Of a stretch of 64,000 bases of DNA, positions 1 through 10,590 are shown one piece after another. The translations under genes and the position numbers were made by a program. Source of the stretch: Kalmusia sp. IMI 367209 (taxonomy: Eukaryota > Ascomycota > Dothideomycetes > Pleosporales > Didymosphaeriaceae); assembly GCA_027946365.1 (NCBI GenBank), contig JAPEUQ010000012.1, forward strand, positions 620,001-684,000, in the 5' to 3' direction. Positions within the stretch are counted from its first letter, which is position 1; the number at the start of each line of letters is the position of its first letter. The notes beneath the pieces are model-generated. The model had not been told where the DNA came from. It made no database searches and saw nothing but the letters and a program-made list of their open reading frames with translations.

Positions 1-1
1 C

Positions 2-406
2 ATACAAGCCGAAGGGACTAGTGCCAAAACGCAAGCCACAACGACCCAAGACGCTGGGAAAGCCTCAACAGTCATGGAACAGGAACAGGATTACGGCTCC
101 TATACTACGAGCGAGCACGAAACCACAGGTCGCGTAGTCATCCAGATCTCCTCCGTGCGCTTTGTCTCGAATACCGGCAATACCGTGCACTGGGCTTTAT
201 CCTACGATGACATCAATAGTCTTGAGAAGCAGGACCGCATCGTCTCGAAGAATGTCCCATCTAAATTGCAATCGGAGTCGGGGAAAGATCTGCGGCTTAC
301 GACTAATACGGGAGAGGAACGGGTGCTACAGAATGTAGAGAAGAGAGACGAGGTTTTCTCGCAGATTATTGGGTTCAGTGAGACGAACTGGCAAGTGGTA
401 TGGTAA
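2..406 (+). CDS. VPS13: VPS13-like lipid-transfer protein, C-terminal end (partial)
   Basis: The reading frame is open from the left edge and stops at 406, so this is the 3' end of a larger gene. The frame runs upstream of the first ATG (74) through a Q/T/A-rich stretch. The visible 134 residues carry the pattern of the extreme C-terminus of fungal Vps13: a beta-rich segment with NTVHWALSYDD and DRIVSKNVP, then EKRDEVFSQIIGF and the terminal tryptophan motif NWQVVW. Vps13 is a very large bridge-like protein that moves lipids at membrane contact sites, and this end corresponds to its C-terminal PH-like region. The assignment rests on recalled family resemblance over a short stretch; the rest of the protein lies outside the window. 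Confidence 0.65.
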   Translation: MQAEGTSAKTQATTTQDAGKASTVMEQEQDYGSYTTSEHETTGRVVIQISSVRFVSNTGNTVHWALSYDDINSLEKQDRIVSKNVPSKLQSESGKDLRLTTNTGEERVLQNVEKRDEVFSQIIGFSETNWQVVW

Positions 407-1454
407 AGGTGAGGTTAGAAAATGCGAGGGTTATTAGTTATGTTGATTTTATTCTTTAGGCGCCAGCACCGGTAATCCTTTGCTGTTGAAAAAGATAGTA
501 ATACCGACACGGCAATAGTTTCAGTGATAATGGCGGATTTCAAGGCTGGTCTAATTTTGGACATGGAGTTTTGGTTCTTTGTTAAACTAGTGTGAGAGGC
601 GATGTAGCACTGTTTAGTCTGGAGATATTATCACCGTAGTCATTAGCTTTGACGGATTTGCCTTTGGCAAATGGTAACTCTCACGAGCTTTATCAGGAAT
701 ATTACTCCTCTTGCATTGCACTCGCGTGAACATTACTACAACTGTCAACGGGATGACTTAAGAGAATGATTATATTACATCAATTACTTCTTTTGCTGCA
801 AGAATGCAGCCCTTTTAGATGAAGGTAAGGTTGTTTTCATGAAAATCTTTGAGCTCTAGTCGTCTGCCCATAGGGGTTGAGAATCACGTGAGAAGATAGA
901 CAACGCTGTCCAGTATCTTACTTGTAAGGGTGCGGAAAGTATGGGGATCAGATATGGTCTTTCCATATATTTTGATTCTGCAGGTCGTTCTTTTTGATTA
1001 TCATCTAGTACTTCCCCTTCATACGTTTCTAGATTGTGTCACGTGCAATCATGGATATTGGGTATGATTTTGCTTCGATTCGTCAGCGAAGATATGAGAA
1101 TAAGGAAATGATAAGTTGTGCTCAGAAGATCTGGATGAATTTCTTGTATGAGGTCAATGTTATGCAGGTACATTCAATCTAGACTCTGTAGCGCTACGGG
1201 CTAATGTATGGAATCGCTTGAAGGCACGCAAGAATGCATAGCTTCTCTCTCTTCGTTGGCCATCAATGTGATGCTTACTTTGGAGAGGGATATTTTAGGC
1301 TCGCATCTTGATTGGAAGATCTCATTTCCATTTGACACGAGAAGCCCTTGCACCATTATGCAACAGACGAATCCATCCTTTTGTGGAAAGGTATGAATAA
1401 CCCAGATGGGTGTTAATAAATCCACTTATGCGCCAAGCCCATTCGTTGAAGTTG
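407..1454. other. Intergenic, tail-to-tail between VPS13 and terpene synthase
   Basis: About 1.05 kb separates two convergent genes. It is moderately AT-rich with only short spurious frames (for example 1208-1396). It should hold the 3' UTRs of both neighbours. I see no RNA gene or repeat. Confidence 0.5.
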
Positions 1455-2444
1455 CTAGGCGCCATATTTTATGACTCTATTATCTGTCTGCGATTTCGTT
1501 CCAGAGGCCAGATCAGCCAGAACTTCTTCCAACTTGTACCGCGGCTGCTCCAAGTGAAACGAAATGTAACCCCGAAGGAAGTCCTCGAAGACCTCAAGCA
1601 GACCCGCATACTCTCGCAAAATTGCTCGGACCGCTCCAACCTTGTCACAAACTTGTTTGCACGTCCATTCCAAAGCTGCCAAGTACGTGATGCCCCGCAT
1701 GTTCGCAACATTGGAGATGAAGTTCAGCTGCTCATCGCCCTTGATCGACTCCTTATAGAATGACATAATATCGTTGACGTAGCAGAGGATACTGGTGATA
1801 TTGGGTATGACCGGCAGGTACACGTGTAGATATTCGCTCTCGGGAAACTTCTGAGCAAAGATGAAGTGCGCAAACGGTTCGGCAATGCCGGTGAGGACGC
1901 GCAGGTATTCTGGGAACTGGGTTGCGCCTTTTGGAGGGCAGATCCTTCCTTCGTAAGATTTCTCGAAGAAGGTTCCGTTGATGAAGGCAATCGTTGAGCT
2001 CAGCAGAACCGATCTAGCAAAGGGTCCGAGATGGACTTGCAGATCTCGGAGAAGCTGCGTTAGTGATTGAAGGACAGGGTGGTCTTGTAGCTGGTCGGCA
2101 AGCAGTCGTGGCGCGAAGGTGTCCAGTGGCAAGCCGGTATGGCGTGCGATGTCCTCAATCAAAAGCGGAAGAGATGCGAGCATGCTGTGTGTCGCTTTGG
2201 CGTCTTTGGAAGCGTGGGGGTACCAGCGCGTTGCAGCTAGGAATATAGACACCGGCATCTTCAAAGCATGAGCTCGGTCTTGCAGTGTCCAATCGTGTTG
2301 TTGGCGGTAGTACGAGATGGCATATTCCTCAAGTGATTGATCGCAGGGCCAAGATGGTGGTTCGTAGGCTACGTCAATGAGAAATTGAGTCAGAATGGTG
2401 CCGTAAGCCTCGGATGAGATGAATTTGGGGCTCTTGTTATGCAT
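1455..2444 (-). CDS. TRI5-family (trichodiene synthase-like) sesquiterpene synthase
   Basis: A 329-residue single-exon protein of the TRI5 fold, a class I terpene cyclase family that ionises farnesyl diphosphate. The Mg-binding NSE motif is intact as NDIMSFYKE (N224, S228, E232). Also recognisable are LGPFARSVLLSS near 139-150, FPEYLRVLTGIAEPFAHF near 177-194, and the C-terminal FLRGYISFHLEQPRYKLEEVL segment. The first metal-binding motif, normally Asp-rich, is only IEDIARH (E97, D98), so activity is uncertain. The frame is open to 2549 but that start is GTG; ATG 2444 is the first in-frame ATG and gives an N-terminus of family-like length. No P450, transporter or regulator lies next to it, so it is not in an evident cluster. 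The product is unknown; resemblance does not imply trichothecene production. Confidence 0.8.
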   Translation of the reverse strand: MHNKSPKFISSEAYGTILTQFLIDVAYEPPSWPCDQSLEEYAISYYRQQHDWTLQDRAHALKMPVSIFLAATRWYPHASKDAKATHSMLASLPLLIEDIARHTGLPLDTFAPRLLADQLQDHPVLQSLTQLLRDLQVHLGPFARSVLLSSTIAFINGTFFEKSYEGRICPPKGATQFPEYLRVLTGIAEPFAHFIFAQKFPESEYLHVYLPVIPNITSILCYVNDIMSFYKESIKGDEQLNFISNVANMRGITYLAALEWTCKQVCDKVGAVRAILREYAGLLEVFEDFLRGYISFHLEQPRYKLEEVLADLASGTKSQTDNRVIKYGA

Positions 2445-4244
2445 CTTGTGGATCTGAACCGTTAGGTAGGGTTGAGAGGCAGTCGGTTGCTGGTTGAGGT
2501 GATAGTATGTCCTGGGCAAACTTGGGCAATGATACCTTTTCGTATGCACGGTAAACAGATGTTATTATATTGCGTGTGCATCTCACATGCACGGAATAGT
2601 AGGTGCCTTCTCCGGTCAGCAGGGCCGTTTGCATACTTACCTAAGCAATCAGTTGAATCTCTCGAATCCCAATGCTTCTCACATGCTCTATAGTTGTACG
2701 GGAGTGGTTCGCTGTGAATCCGTACATTTGTAAGATGATCTTGGCATGGTGATAATCTTTGGCTAGTCTATTGAAGGGCAATGTGTTGGTTGGTAACGTG
2801 GTTGTTCGATGACGAAGTCGTGGGGTTGCCACTGAGTCAGATTCAATCAGCAGATTGATTAAGGCGAATAGTTCTCATTGGACTTGAGGTCGCACCTGCA
2901 TGCAGAATCTTACATGGCAGACACGCTACAGTATATTGTCAAATTTTAAAACTTGGTATACAGGCCCCTCACGGTGGCTGATTGGAATACTCTTCACTAT
3001 CAACCTATACAGATGCAAACGTCGTGTTCTTGTTGGTCCAATCAATTTTATTAAAACGATCCAAAGTTCACGATCTGTAAAGATATTTTCATTCGATACC
3101 TCTCCACTAGCTGCGGATTATTTTCACTTAAAATTCACTAAACTTTTCCAGGATCAGGGCAGTTTCACTAAGAACCTGCTTCTCGTAACTCTTCCATGAG
3201 ACATAAGCGTTCGAATCTTTCCGAGTCTACCGTTCACGAATCGTAATCAAATGCGTCAGATACCGACGATGCGGCTTAAGAATAGGATCACCCTTCAGGC
3301 CAACTCAACTGACAACTGAATTAGCGTCTTGCGTTGAACTTCTATCTTCAGGGTCATACTGGAGCTCTTTCGGGTCTTGGTATAGGCTCGCAGTGACACC
3401 TTCGTGTTCTTTCCAGACAACGGTGCAGCTATCTCTCACCCTTGCAAAATAGACTCTCATAATGTTTCCTCACCTTACCCTAATAGCATCCATCCCAATC
3501 GTAGAGGTTGCTACTGCACGTGACCAAGAAGTCTAGATAGTATATGCCATTGAGATACGCATGAAGGAAGAGATCTATCAAGTTGTGATTGGGCAAATCT
3601 ACCGCATACGGCTCTGACGTAGACCCTCAATTCAACGATAGTCTATTATTTACTTTGTATAGTGTGTTAGCTTAGGTGATCTAGCGGTAAGAAAATCATC
3701 CATCTATCCCGTTAAAATCATATACTCATAATTTACCTACCATTGACTATCGTCAATCCTTCCCAACACATATACCCTATCTTCTCGCAAGACCAGCTGC
3801 TACATAATCTTTTTCTGCATATTCTTGCCTACCTCCCATACTCTACGCAGCATGACAAGGTACACAAGAAGATAAAAGTCTTGTAATTGATCCAATGCGC
3901 AATCTTCGTTCCTCATGGCCTTTGTCTCACCTGCAAGCATAGCTATATTCACAATGTTCTCCTGGCTCATCTACATTAATACACGAATTTTCTCGAAGTT
4001 TTGTGGCAGCGTACTCTGACTTCTTAATCAGAGTCACGCACACTCTGCGCTCTGTCTTTGGCGGCTTACTACTCGCTACGTGGAAGTACATTTACACTAC
4101 TGAAGTCAATAATTATTACTATTCTCGTTACTGTTCCCATAACCCCATGTATGGAACTAGAAGTAGTACCATCTCTACGTTATACAAGTCGCTATGCGTA
4201 GGAAAGTAAAATCTCAGCAGCCTCTTGCTATCCTAGACGATACC
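2445..4244. other. Intergenic between terpene synthase 5' end and SKI3 C-part 3' end
   Basis: About 1.8 kb holds the terpene synthase promoter and the 3' flank of the SKI3 C-terminal piece. A consensus-looking donor on the minus strand (GTAAGTATG from 2640) could belong to a 5' UTR intron of the terpene synthase, but no convincing upstream coding exon accompanies it. The stretch 3000-4200 is AT-rich and without supported genes. Confidence 0.4.
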
Positions 4245-7200
4245 TCAAGCGCTCTGCACACACTCGACCAACGCAGCCCACCCTTCTCTCCGCCACGGCG
4301 CAAGCATAACCCCTCTCTGCGCATCGCCCACCACACCCGTCCCTACCATCGCATCTGCCAAGCCTTTTGCACCTAACGTACCCGTCGGCGGTACAGTCCC
4401 CCTCGCCGTTTCCCTCGCCATCACTGCTGCGAATGTGCTGTCCTTAGCAGCCCCAGCTAGCTCCGCCCAGCCGGTATGTTTCCACGGCGCAAGCATGACG
4501 CTGCATCTGGCCTCATTGAGCTCGCTCTCTTCGCCACCAAGGAAGAGACTTATTGCTTCGATAACCTTCTCGACCCGCATGAGGTCCTGAGCTGTAAGAG
4601 ATTTGTCGGCGCGTAAGGAGTCGAGGTCTTCTTTGACGGCTGCCATGGTATCCTCGTCTTCATCCACGACTGCCATGGCGCCGAGCAGCGTGACGACGCC
4701 AACGTGGCGGCCATGTGTCTCGACGGCGCTGAAAAGTTGTTCTCGCGCAACGTCCTTCTCATTTTCACCGCCCTTCGCCCAAAGTACTTCTGCGAGCAGG
4801 CATATGATGTCTGGGTTGGAATTGGTGGCTTCGAGCGAAGTCCGGAAGTACGGTATGGCTGCGTCTAAATCGCCCTGGAAGTAGTGTGCGAGTCCAGCTG
4901 TGAGCCTGGATGATAGTGTAGTTTTGGAAAGGGCTTCTGCTGACATGACGGAGCTATGCTTCTCAGCATCGAAGTCGCTCAGCAGTTCCAACGCGGTCTC
5001 TGCTTCCTCGACAGCAGAATCATTCGATGCGGTTGCTAGCAAATTTCTCGCAAGGTCGTTTTTAGCTTTGGCGAATCGCACCAGTGCGGCCAACGATTCT
5101 GAAGTCTCATAATCTTGCTCTGCTGCCTCGCATATAGCTGTTAATGCTTGTATAGTTGCGTCATGGTTGCCAATGCGCTCAAGGAAGAGTGCAGCAAGGT
5201 GTTTGTGAGGGATGTCGTACGGAGCTTGAAAACCAAGCTGGTGGAGAGCGAACAATGGTTGGATGAGGTTGGCGATGTTACTGGAAGCTGAAGGCGAAGA
5301 TATCAGGAAGTCGAACGTTGACACTGAATATTGACGCTTTGTGATCAATGAAGAGGAATCAGAAAGCTCGAAAGCATGCGTAAAGTGGGATAGCGCTTCA
5401 GTTGTATCACCAAACAGTAGAGCTACTATACCCTCGCCCACCCATGCGAGAGCGTAGTCAGGATCTGTGGACTGTGCGCGTGAGAAGGCTTGATGTGCGA
5501 GCTCGGAGTCATTCTGGAGCAGGTACAATGTGCCTAGGTTCGTCCATGTACGCACACTTCGCTCATTGAGGTGAAGCGAGCGCACGAATGCATGCTGAGC
5601 CACTTTCGGATTCAAAGTGGTAGTAATGACACCGAGTGAGTTCCAGAACTCCGAGTTACCGGCCTCTAGTTCGATTGCTCGCTTGAAGCATCTCATCGCT
5701 GCTCGGAGGTATGTAGTAAACCTCCCTTCTTGTTCGATTTCTTGCTCTAAGCATACGTGAGCACGATACTCAGTCCAGCCTAGGTTGTACCATGCAACGG
5801 CTTGTGCGTGAATATCGTGAGCACAGCTTGCAATTGCTCGCTTGTGTGCAAGTATCGACGCTTTGAGGACGCTTGTTAAACTTGAAGGATGGTCTGACGT
5901 GAGGGCAGCGAGATCGCTAGCGCCAATTCCATCGACATCCTTGTGAGCATCAAAATCAAGCTCAATTTCGGATCTGCTGCGTAGAAGATCAGTCACTTGG
6001 ATCGCCGGATATTGGCTCAGCTTCTCTTGAACCCAGGAAAATATGCTCAGAGCATCTCCGACTGCTTTCCAGAGATTAAATGCGTCTGGCTTGTATTCCG
6101 TGATTGTGACAGCAACCTCAACAGCTCTTAAGGCACTATCGGCTGCTTCACCGAAGAACCCAGTTTCAATGCACCGCCAGCCCTTCTCTGTCAATGTCTG
6201 GACAAGGGCAATCGACACTCCAAATTCTTGCGATCGCTCCTTCAAGACCTCTTCGTATCCTATAATAGCCTCGTCGAACTGGCTCAATTCTCGGTTGACA
6301 TTTGCAAGCATGTACTTGGCGAACCATCCTTCGCTGTCCGCCTTCTTGATTGCTACGCCATCCGAAGGATTTTCGGCATAGTTGAACGCCTTTGATGCGG
6401 AGTTGTATCGTCCCGAATTATGATAGCTCTCACCAAGGCCAATGTACGAGTGGTAATCGTCAGGACTGATGCGTAGGGCAGATAGAAAGGAAACAATGCT
6501 CTTCTGATACTCTTGCTTGTTCATTTGGACAACGCCAAGCGCGGAGAAAGGCCAACTGACGCCCTTCTTCTTCGATCCAGGCGCTACCCGAACCTTTCCA
6601 GAGTCTACGACTCGCTGCGCAATCACCTCTACGATATCCCATTCTCCTTGGTTGGCGAATAAGCGTGCTAACCGCTCCGCTGCTATTATCTCGGAAGGTG
6701 ATAACTCAAAGGCTTTCTGAAAACATTGCCTCGCGCGCTTCTTGTCCTTGTTGTAGTCTTCGTAGAAGATTCCGAGCTTGGTGTATGCAGGCGCAAAGTT
6801 CGGATTCGCTTTGATAGCTGCTAGGAATTTCGCATATGGGCCTGCACGATCGCGACGGGCCGCTTTTGACGGACTGAGCTCCCACATGCAGACACCTATT
6901 CTATACAGTGCCTGCGCTCGGAGCTCTCGGCCGCGAGGCTTCGAGGCGTCCAATTGGGGGTACTCTAGGTACTCTTGGAGCCTCGAAAGACCTGTTTGAT
7001 AATCCCCGCTGAGCGCCTGACACCATGCAGCCTCTGCGCCGATACGGCCATTTGATGGATCTTGCTTCAACGCTTGCTCAAGAAACTCGACAGCTTCAGC
7101 ATACTCTTCTTCTTCCTCTAGGATGAGCCCGATGCCTATCAGCGCCGCAGTGAATTGGGGCTTTCGTTTCAGAATTGACTGGAAGATGTCTTTTGCCTCA

Positions 7201-7717
7201 GGGTGGTTCCTCGGTGTCTGGTAGTATACCAATGCAGTTCCCAGCGTGCTGTTTAGTGCGTCCCTTACTCTGAGAACGTGAGTTTGGAAACTTCTTATCA
7301 GTGAAACAACGCCTACCTTTGGAGCGTCAAATCTGTCCTCTTCGCCTCAGTAGTCACAAGCTTCAGGCCCCTACGAGTAGTTTCAACGGCGCTCTCGTAC
7401 TCCTCTAAGGAAAGATAGAAATCGCCGAGGAGGCAGTGTGCGAGTGGTGAGTTTTTGGCATCTTCAATGCCTTCAGTCATTAGCACAAGGCAGTCCTCTT
7501 GGGTGAGTGGCACGTCTTGGCTAAGAGATACACCGCCTTCGCTCAAATCTGGTGCGTCTGCATTTTCAACACTGAGGGGATATCTTGATAGACCACTGCT
7601 CAAGTAGCCAGTGGCAACTTTCGATAGACCTTCGTTAGGAAATAAGTCGACGAATTGGCGAAGGGTTTGTATATCCAAGTCTAAAAGATCGTGTGCGCTG
7701 TCCGCGTTTGACGACAT
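4245..7717 (-). CDS. SKI3: SKI3 C-terminal portion (TPR protein, split from its N-terminus)
   Basis: Two exons, 7717-7317 and 7269-4245, with a 47-nt intron, encode 1141 residues of TPR repeats typical of Ski3 (TTC37 family). Ski3 is the scaffold of the Ski2-Ski3-Ski8 complex that feeds mRNA 3' ends to the cytoplasmic exosome. The protein starts inside the Ski3 fold: the segment DIQTLRQFVDLFPNEGLSKV near residues 18-36 normally follows about 290 N-terminal residues, and those are encoded at 8021-8936 on the opposite strand. TPR units are visible throughout, for example the KRKPQFTAALIGIGLILEE region and the ALAWVGEGIVALLFGDTTEALSHF region. The two pieces add up to about 1430 residues, a normal Ski3 length. 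An in-frame ATG happens to begin this piece. Whether it is expressed as a separate protein cannot be told from sequence. Confidence 0.85.
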
Positions 7718-8020
7718 CGTGAAGCCAGTTGAAATAACGCCGAATTGTTACAACGAGCAATGACAGACAGAAGATAAATTTGGAAAGGCGCGCGTATATG
7801 GCAACGGCGGCTTACGAGAGCAGGCCGGGGCGAGGTGGAGGGGTTGAAGGATGTTTGTGGCTCTCGTAGGGCTGAACTAAGCTCTGACTAGCGCGGGACG
7901 TCATTACCCTCGCCCATTACATCTATCATTTATGCGCCTTTCAATCTCCATGGCAAACAATTAGCCCTGCCGCGCGCTTTGCCGGCTCCCCCGTCAACTA
8001 TATCTCTGAACTACGCCGCT
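7718..8020. promoter_or_regulatory. Divergent upstream region between the two SKI3 pieces
   Basis: About 300 bp separates the ATG of the SKI3 C-terminal piece (minus strand) from the ATG of the N-terminal piece (plus strand). It is inferred to contain the native SKI3 promoter, oriented toward the N-terminal piece, and would have to drive the C-terminal piece from its antisense side. No clear TATA box was found. Confidence 0.45.
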
Positions 8021-8936
8021 ATGTCTACTAAGGCCGCACTCAAGGCCGCGAAATCAGCCATCGACGCGAAAAGGTGGGATGAGGCTACAGAGCAGGCAAA
8101 CACAGTGCTCGAGAAGGACGCCCAGAACTACTTTGCGAAGCTCTTTCTAGGTCGCGCATATGATGGACTAGGCAAGCTAGACTCTGCTGCGCAAGCATAC
8201 AACGATGCGACCAAGATTAAGCCCCAGGAGCCGCAGGCGTGGCTGGGATTGCGGGGTCTGTACGAGAAGCAGGGCCGTACCAAGGTCGACGAGCGCATCG
8301 ACGTCGAGCTGAAGCTGGCGCTCATATATGCAGAGCTGTACGTTCCTTTCCTTGTACGGGCAGCGCGGGGTTGATACTGACTCTGGAAGCGATGACGCAC
8401 ACAAGGCGCAGACGGCTATAGACAAGCTCGTCGACCACGCGCGCAGGAACGGCACTAAGCAGCAGTACGCCCGCGCTCTTACTACCCAGCTCCCAACCTC
8501 CCCAATATACTCGTACCTCGAGGGGCGCTTGCCCAACCCAGCTGCAACGTACACCCGCATCGCAGAGATCCACGAAACGGAGGAGGCACAGATTATCAAG
8601 CGCCAAATCGACGAGCGAAAGACGCGGCTGGGTGCGACGCTGGAGAGCACTACAATCGAGGTGAGGAACGAGGTGTACGGCGCGAGCCCGCTAGAGGACA
8701 TATACCAGGGCATCATCGACTGGACAAGCGACGATGCACTACGGAGGGAGTATGAGGAGAAGCTGTTGCAAAGGGCATACGATACGTTGCTAGTGCTCCC
8801 ACCGGGGAAGAAGTCAGAGAAGAGGGTACGTGTTATGAAGCTGGCTCACGACATGGTCATTATCAAGCACCCGTACTTGCTCGCCTGGCAAATAGAGCTA
8901 GAGTGGCGATCAGGGCTCGAAGTAGAGGCATATTGA
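8021..8936 (+). CDS. SKI3: SKI3 N-terminal portion (TPR), terminated early
   Basis: Exons 8021-8337 and 8390-8936 (52-nt intron, donor GTACGT, branch CTGAC) encode 287 residues. The sequence follows the N-terminus of fungal Ski3: MSTKAALKAAKSAID, the TPR segment NYFAKLFLGRAYDGLGKLDSA, then PTSPIYSYLEGRLP, LEDIYQGIIDW and the EKLLQRAYDTLLVLPPGKKSEKR region. It ends with GLEVEAY and a stop right after LAWQIELEWRSG, the point where homologues continue into the segment encoded by the piece at 4245-7717 on the other strand. The start is the first ATG; the frame upstream of it is open only through a TTG. Alone, this fragment has a few N-terminal TPRs and lacks the Ski2/Ski8-binding C-terminal part. 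Confidence 0.85.
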
Positions 8937-9106
8937 GCACCTACAACGGATACTACGAAGATCTAGGAACAACTTAAAAGATGCAGTCCGACAGCAGGGC
9001 CTGATATCAAACGTTTTCATACCGCCCTCAATGATTACACAACTCTACCGTGCAGCTAGAAAGTGATTCCCTAAACGCCACCAATGCATTCTTCCTCTTT
9101 CCCTCG

Positions 9107-9647
9107 CTAACCCATAGCATTAGCAACCCTCCTCTGCTGCTCCGTCGAATAGATACTTGCGCCTTGCCTCAGCGCATGCACTAGCATCGGCAAGCTGCTC
9201 GCCCTGAAGTCCTGCGCGTCTCGCACTTTGTCGAGATCGTCTGCAAGCTCAGTCGTTACCTTCCTCAGATAAATTGACGAGAACTCCTCAGCACTTTCCT
9301 GCTGCGCTCTTGCATTCGCTGGCGCTGGTGCTGGTGATGGAGATGAGGACGGAGCGTCGTGGACGTCAGTCATGGAAATGTCACCATTTTGAGAAGGTTC
9401 CACCGCCTAATATCGTAAGTCAACATTTTTGAATAGTGCGTATCATCTCATACAGTTGCGCTGACTCCATTGGGTTTCTTGCTGCTTTGCGGCGGCGTAT
9501 CGCTGTCACTCTCTGAAGACGAAACCTCGACTACTCGGATTAGCGATGGATCGGACAGACAGGACAGGTTAGGAATCTACCCAGCGTGCGACTCTTCCTC
9601 TTCTTCTTGCGCTTCTCTGCACCTTTCGGCTGTTTCGATACCGCCAT
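9107..9647 (-). CDS. RSA3: Ribosome assembly protein 3 (Rsa3)
   Basis: Exons 9647-9581, 9533-9454 and 9406-9107 encode 148 residues. The first exon gives a Lys/Arg-rich N-terminus typical of nucleolar proteins, the second an acidic Ser/Asp stretch, and the third a Pro/Ala linker plus the conserved C-terminal Rsa3 domain (EEFSSIYLRKVTTELADDLDKVR, then DFRASSLPMLVHALRQG). Rsa3 acts in an early step of 60S ribosomal subunit assembly in the nucleolus. Introns are 47 nt each. The first acceptor is ambiguous by three bases (9534 or 9531), which changes one residue but not the frame. Confidence 0.82.
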
Positions 9648-10082
9648 TTTGAGTTGTAGTAGTGGAAAAAAGATGGAAATGAATAGCGCATTATCTTATC
9701 GCCACGTGATGGCTTGATTAGGCATAGCGTTGTTTAGTAGAATGGTGACTTCTGTGAGTGATTGTTTAGCGAAGACAGTTCTCAGAATTGGACATATTCT
9801 CTTACAATTGATTGTGAGTGATTCTCTGCCTCTTGTCGCGGCCTTTTTATTTGGTGATGCCGGGGCCTCGGAACGCACTGCACCGCTTTTTTGCTCGTTG
9901 GCTAAGCCTTCTCAGCCGAAGTTGAAAACTACACCCTAGGCATCTCCGCACCGAAGCGAGACTTCTTCCCATGAAAAATTGAGCTAATACATGGTTGTTC
10001 AATTTCATTATCCTACGACACGATGGACCCTACTCTAAGAACGCCGTTCACGTCTATATATCAAACCCTAACCTAGCATTCC
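9648..10082. other. Intergenic upstream of RSA3
   Basis: It contains the presumed RSA3 promoter on the minus strand and AT-rich filler running up to the HET-domain relic. No gene is supported. Confidence 0.4.
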
Positions 10083-10590
10083 GGCAGGAACTACTTCCGG
10101 CTAATCAGATTACTTCCTGGGCCTTCTAATGCGATAATATCTTGCACGTTTAGAAATGTTGAACTGGCTGAGCCGGGAGATTACACTGCACTATCCTATA
10201 CTTGTGAAAGTCCCTCTTACACCCGCAACATATTGTTGGAAGGTCGAATTGTGCCTATACGAAAGAACCTATGGAGGTTTCTCCATCGAGCAAGAACCTC
10301 AAATCGATCTGAACTCCTGTGTATTGACGCCATATCAATCAATCAACTTGACAACGAAGAACGTAAGCATCGCTTTGCTCTGATGGGGCAAATCTGTGTA
10401 TGGTATCCTAGGCTTAGTTTTTCTAGAGCAACTGCAACCACTCGACCTTGCCGCTGATTTTTCGAAGGACCTGAGTTGGCTTCACGCACATCTGATGCAT
10501 AATAGACCAAAACTCGTACCAAGATTTCGGGCCGAGGAGGTTTTCATCAATCTTGATTCTACAGCGTTGGAATTCCTTTCACCCTGAGAG
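10083..10590 (+). pseudogene. HET-domain (heterokaryon incompatibility) relic
   Basis: Conceptual translation gives the ordered landmarks of a HET domain: YFRLIRLLPGPSN, then FRNVELAEPGDYTALSY (the family's ALSYVWG, here followed by C instead of W), then LWRFLHRAR, LLCIDAISINQLDNEER (the family's IDAICINQ) and HRFALMGQI. After about 10395 the frame is lost and another frame continues for about 60 residues without family resemblance. There is no start codon in the domain frame (a TAG precedes it) and no downstream effector part. HET proteins trigger cell death on fusion of incompatible hyphae; this copy is a truncated, frameshifted remnant. Confidence 0.65.

Noticed and set aside
2641..2832. 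Possible upstream coding exon of the terpene synthase
   Set aside because: A good donor follows at 2640, but the frame has a TAG at the junction and no resemblance to family N-termini; ATG 2444 gives a better start.
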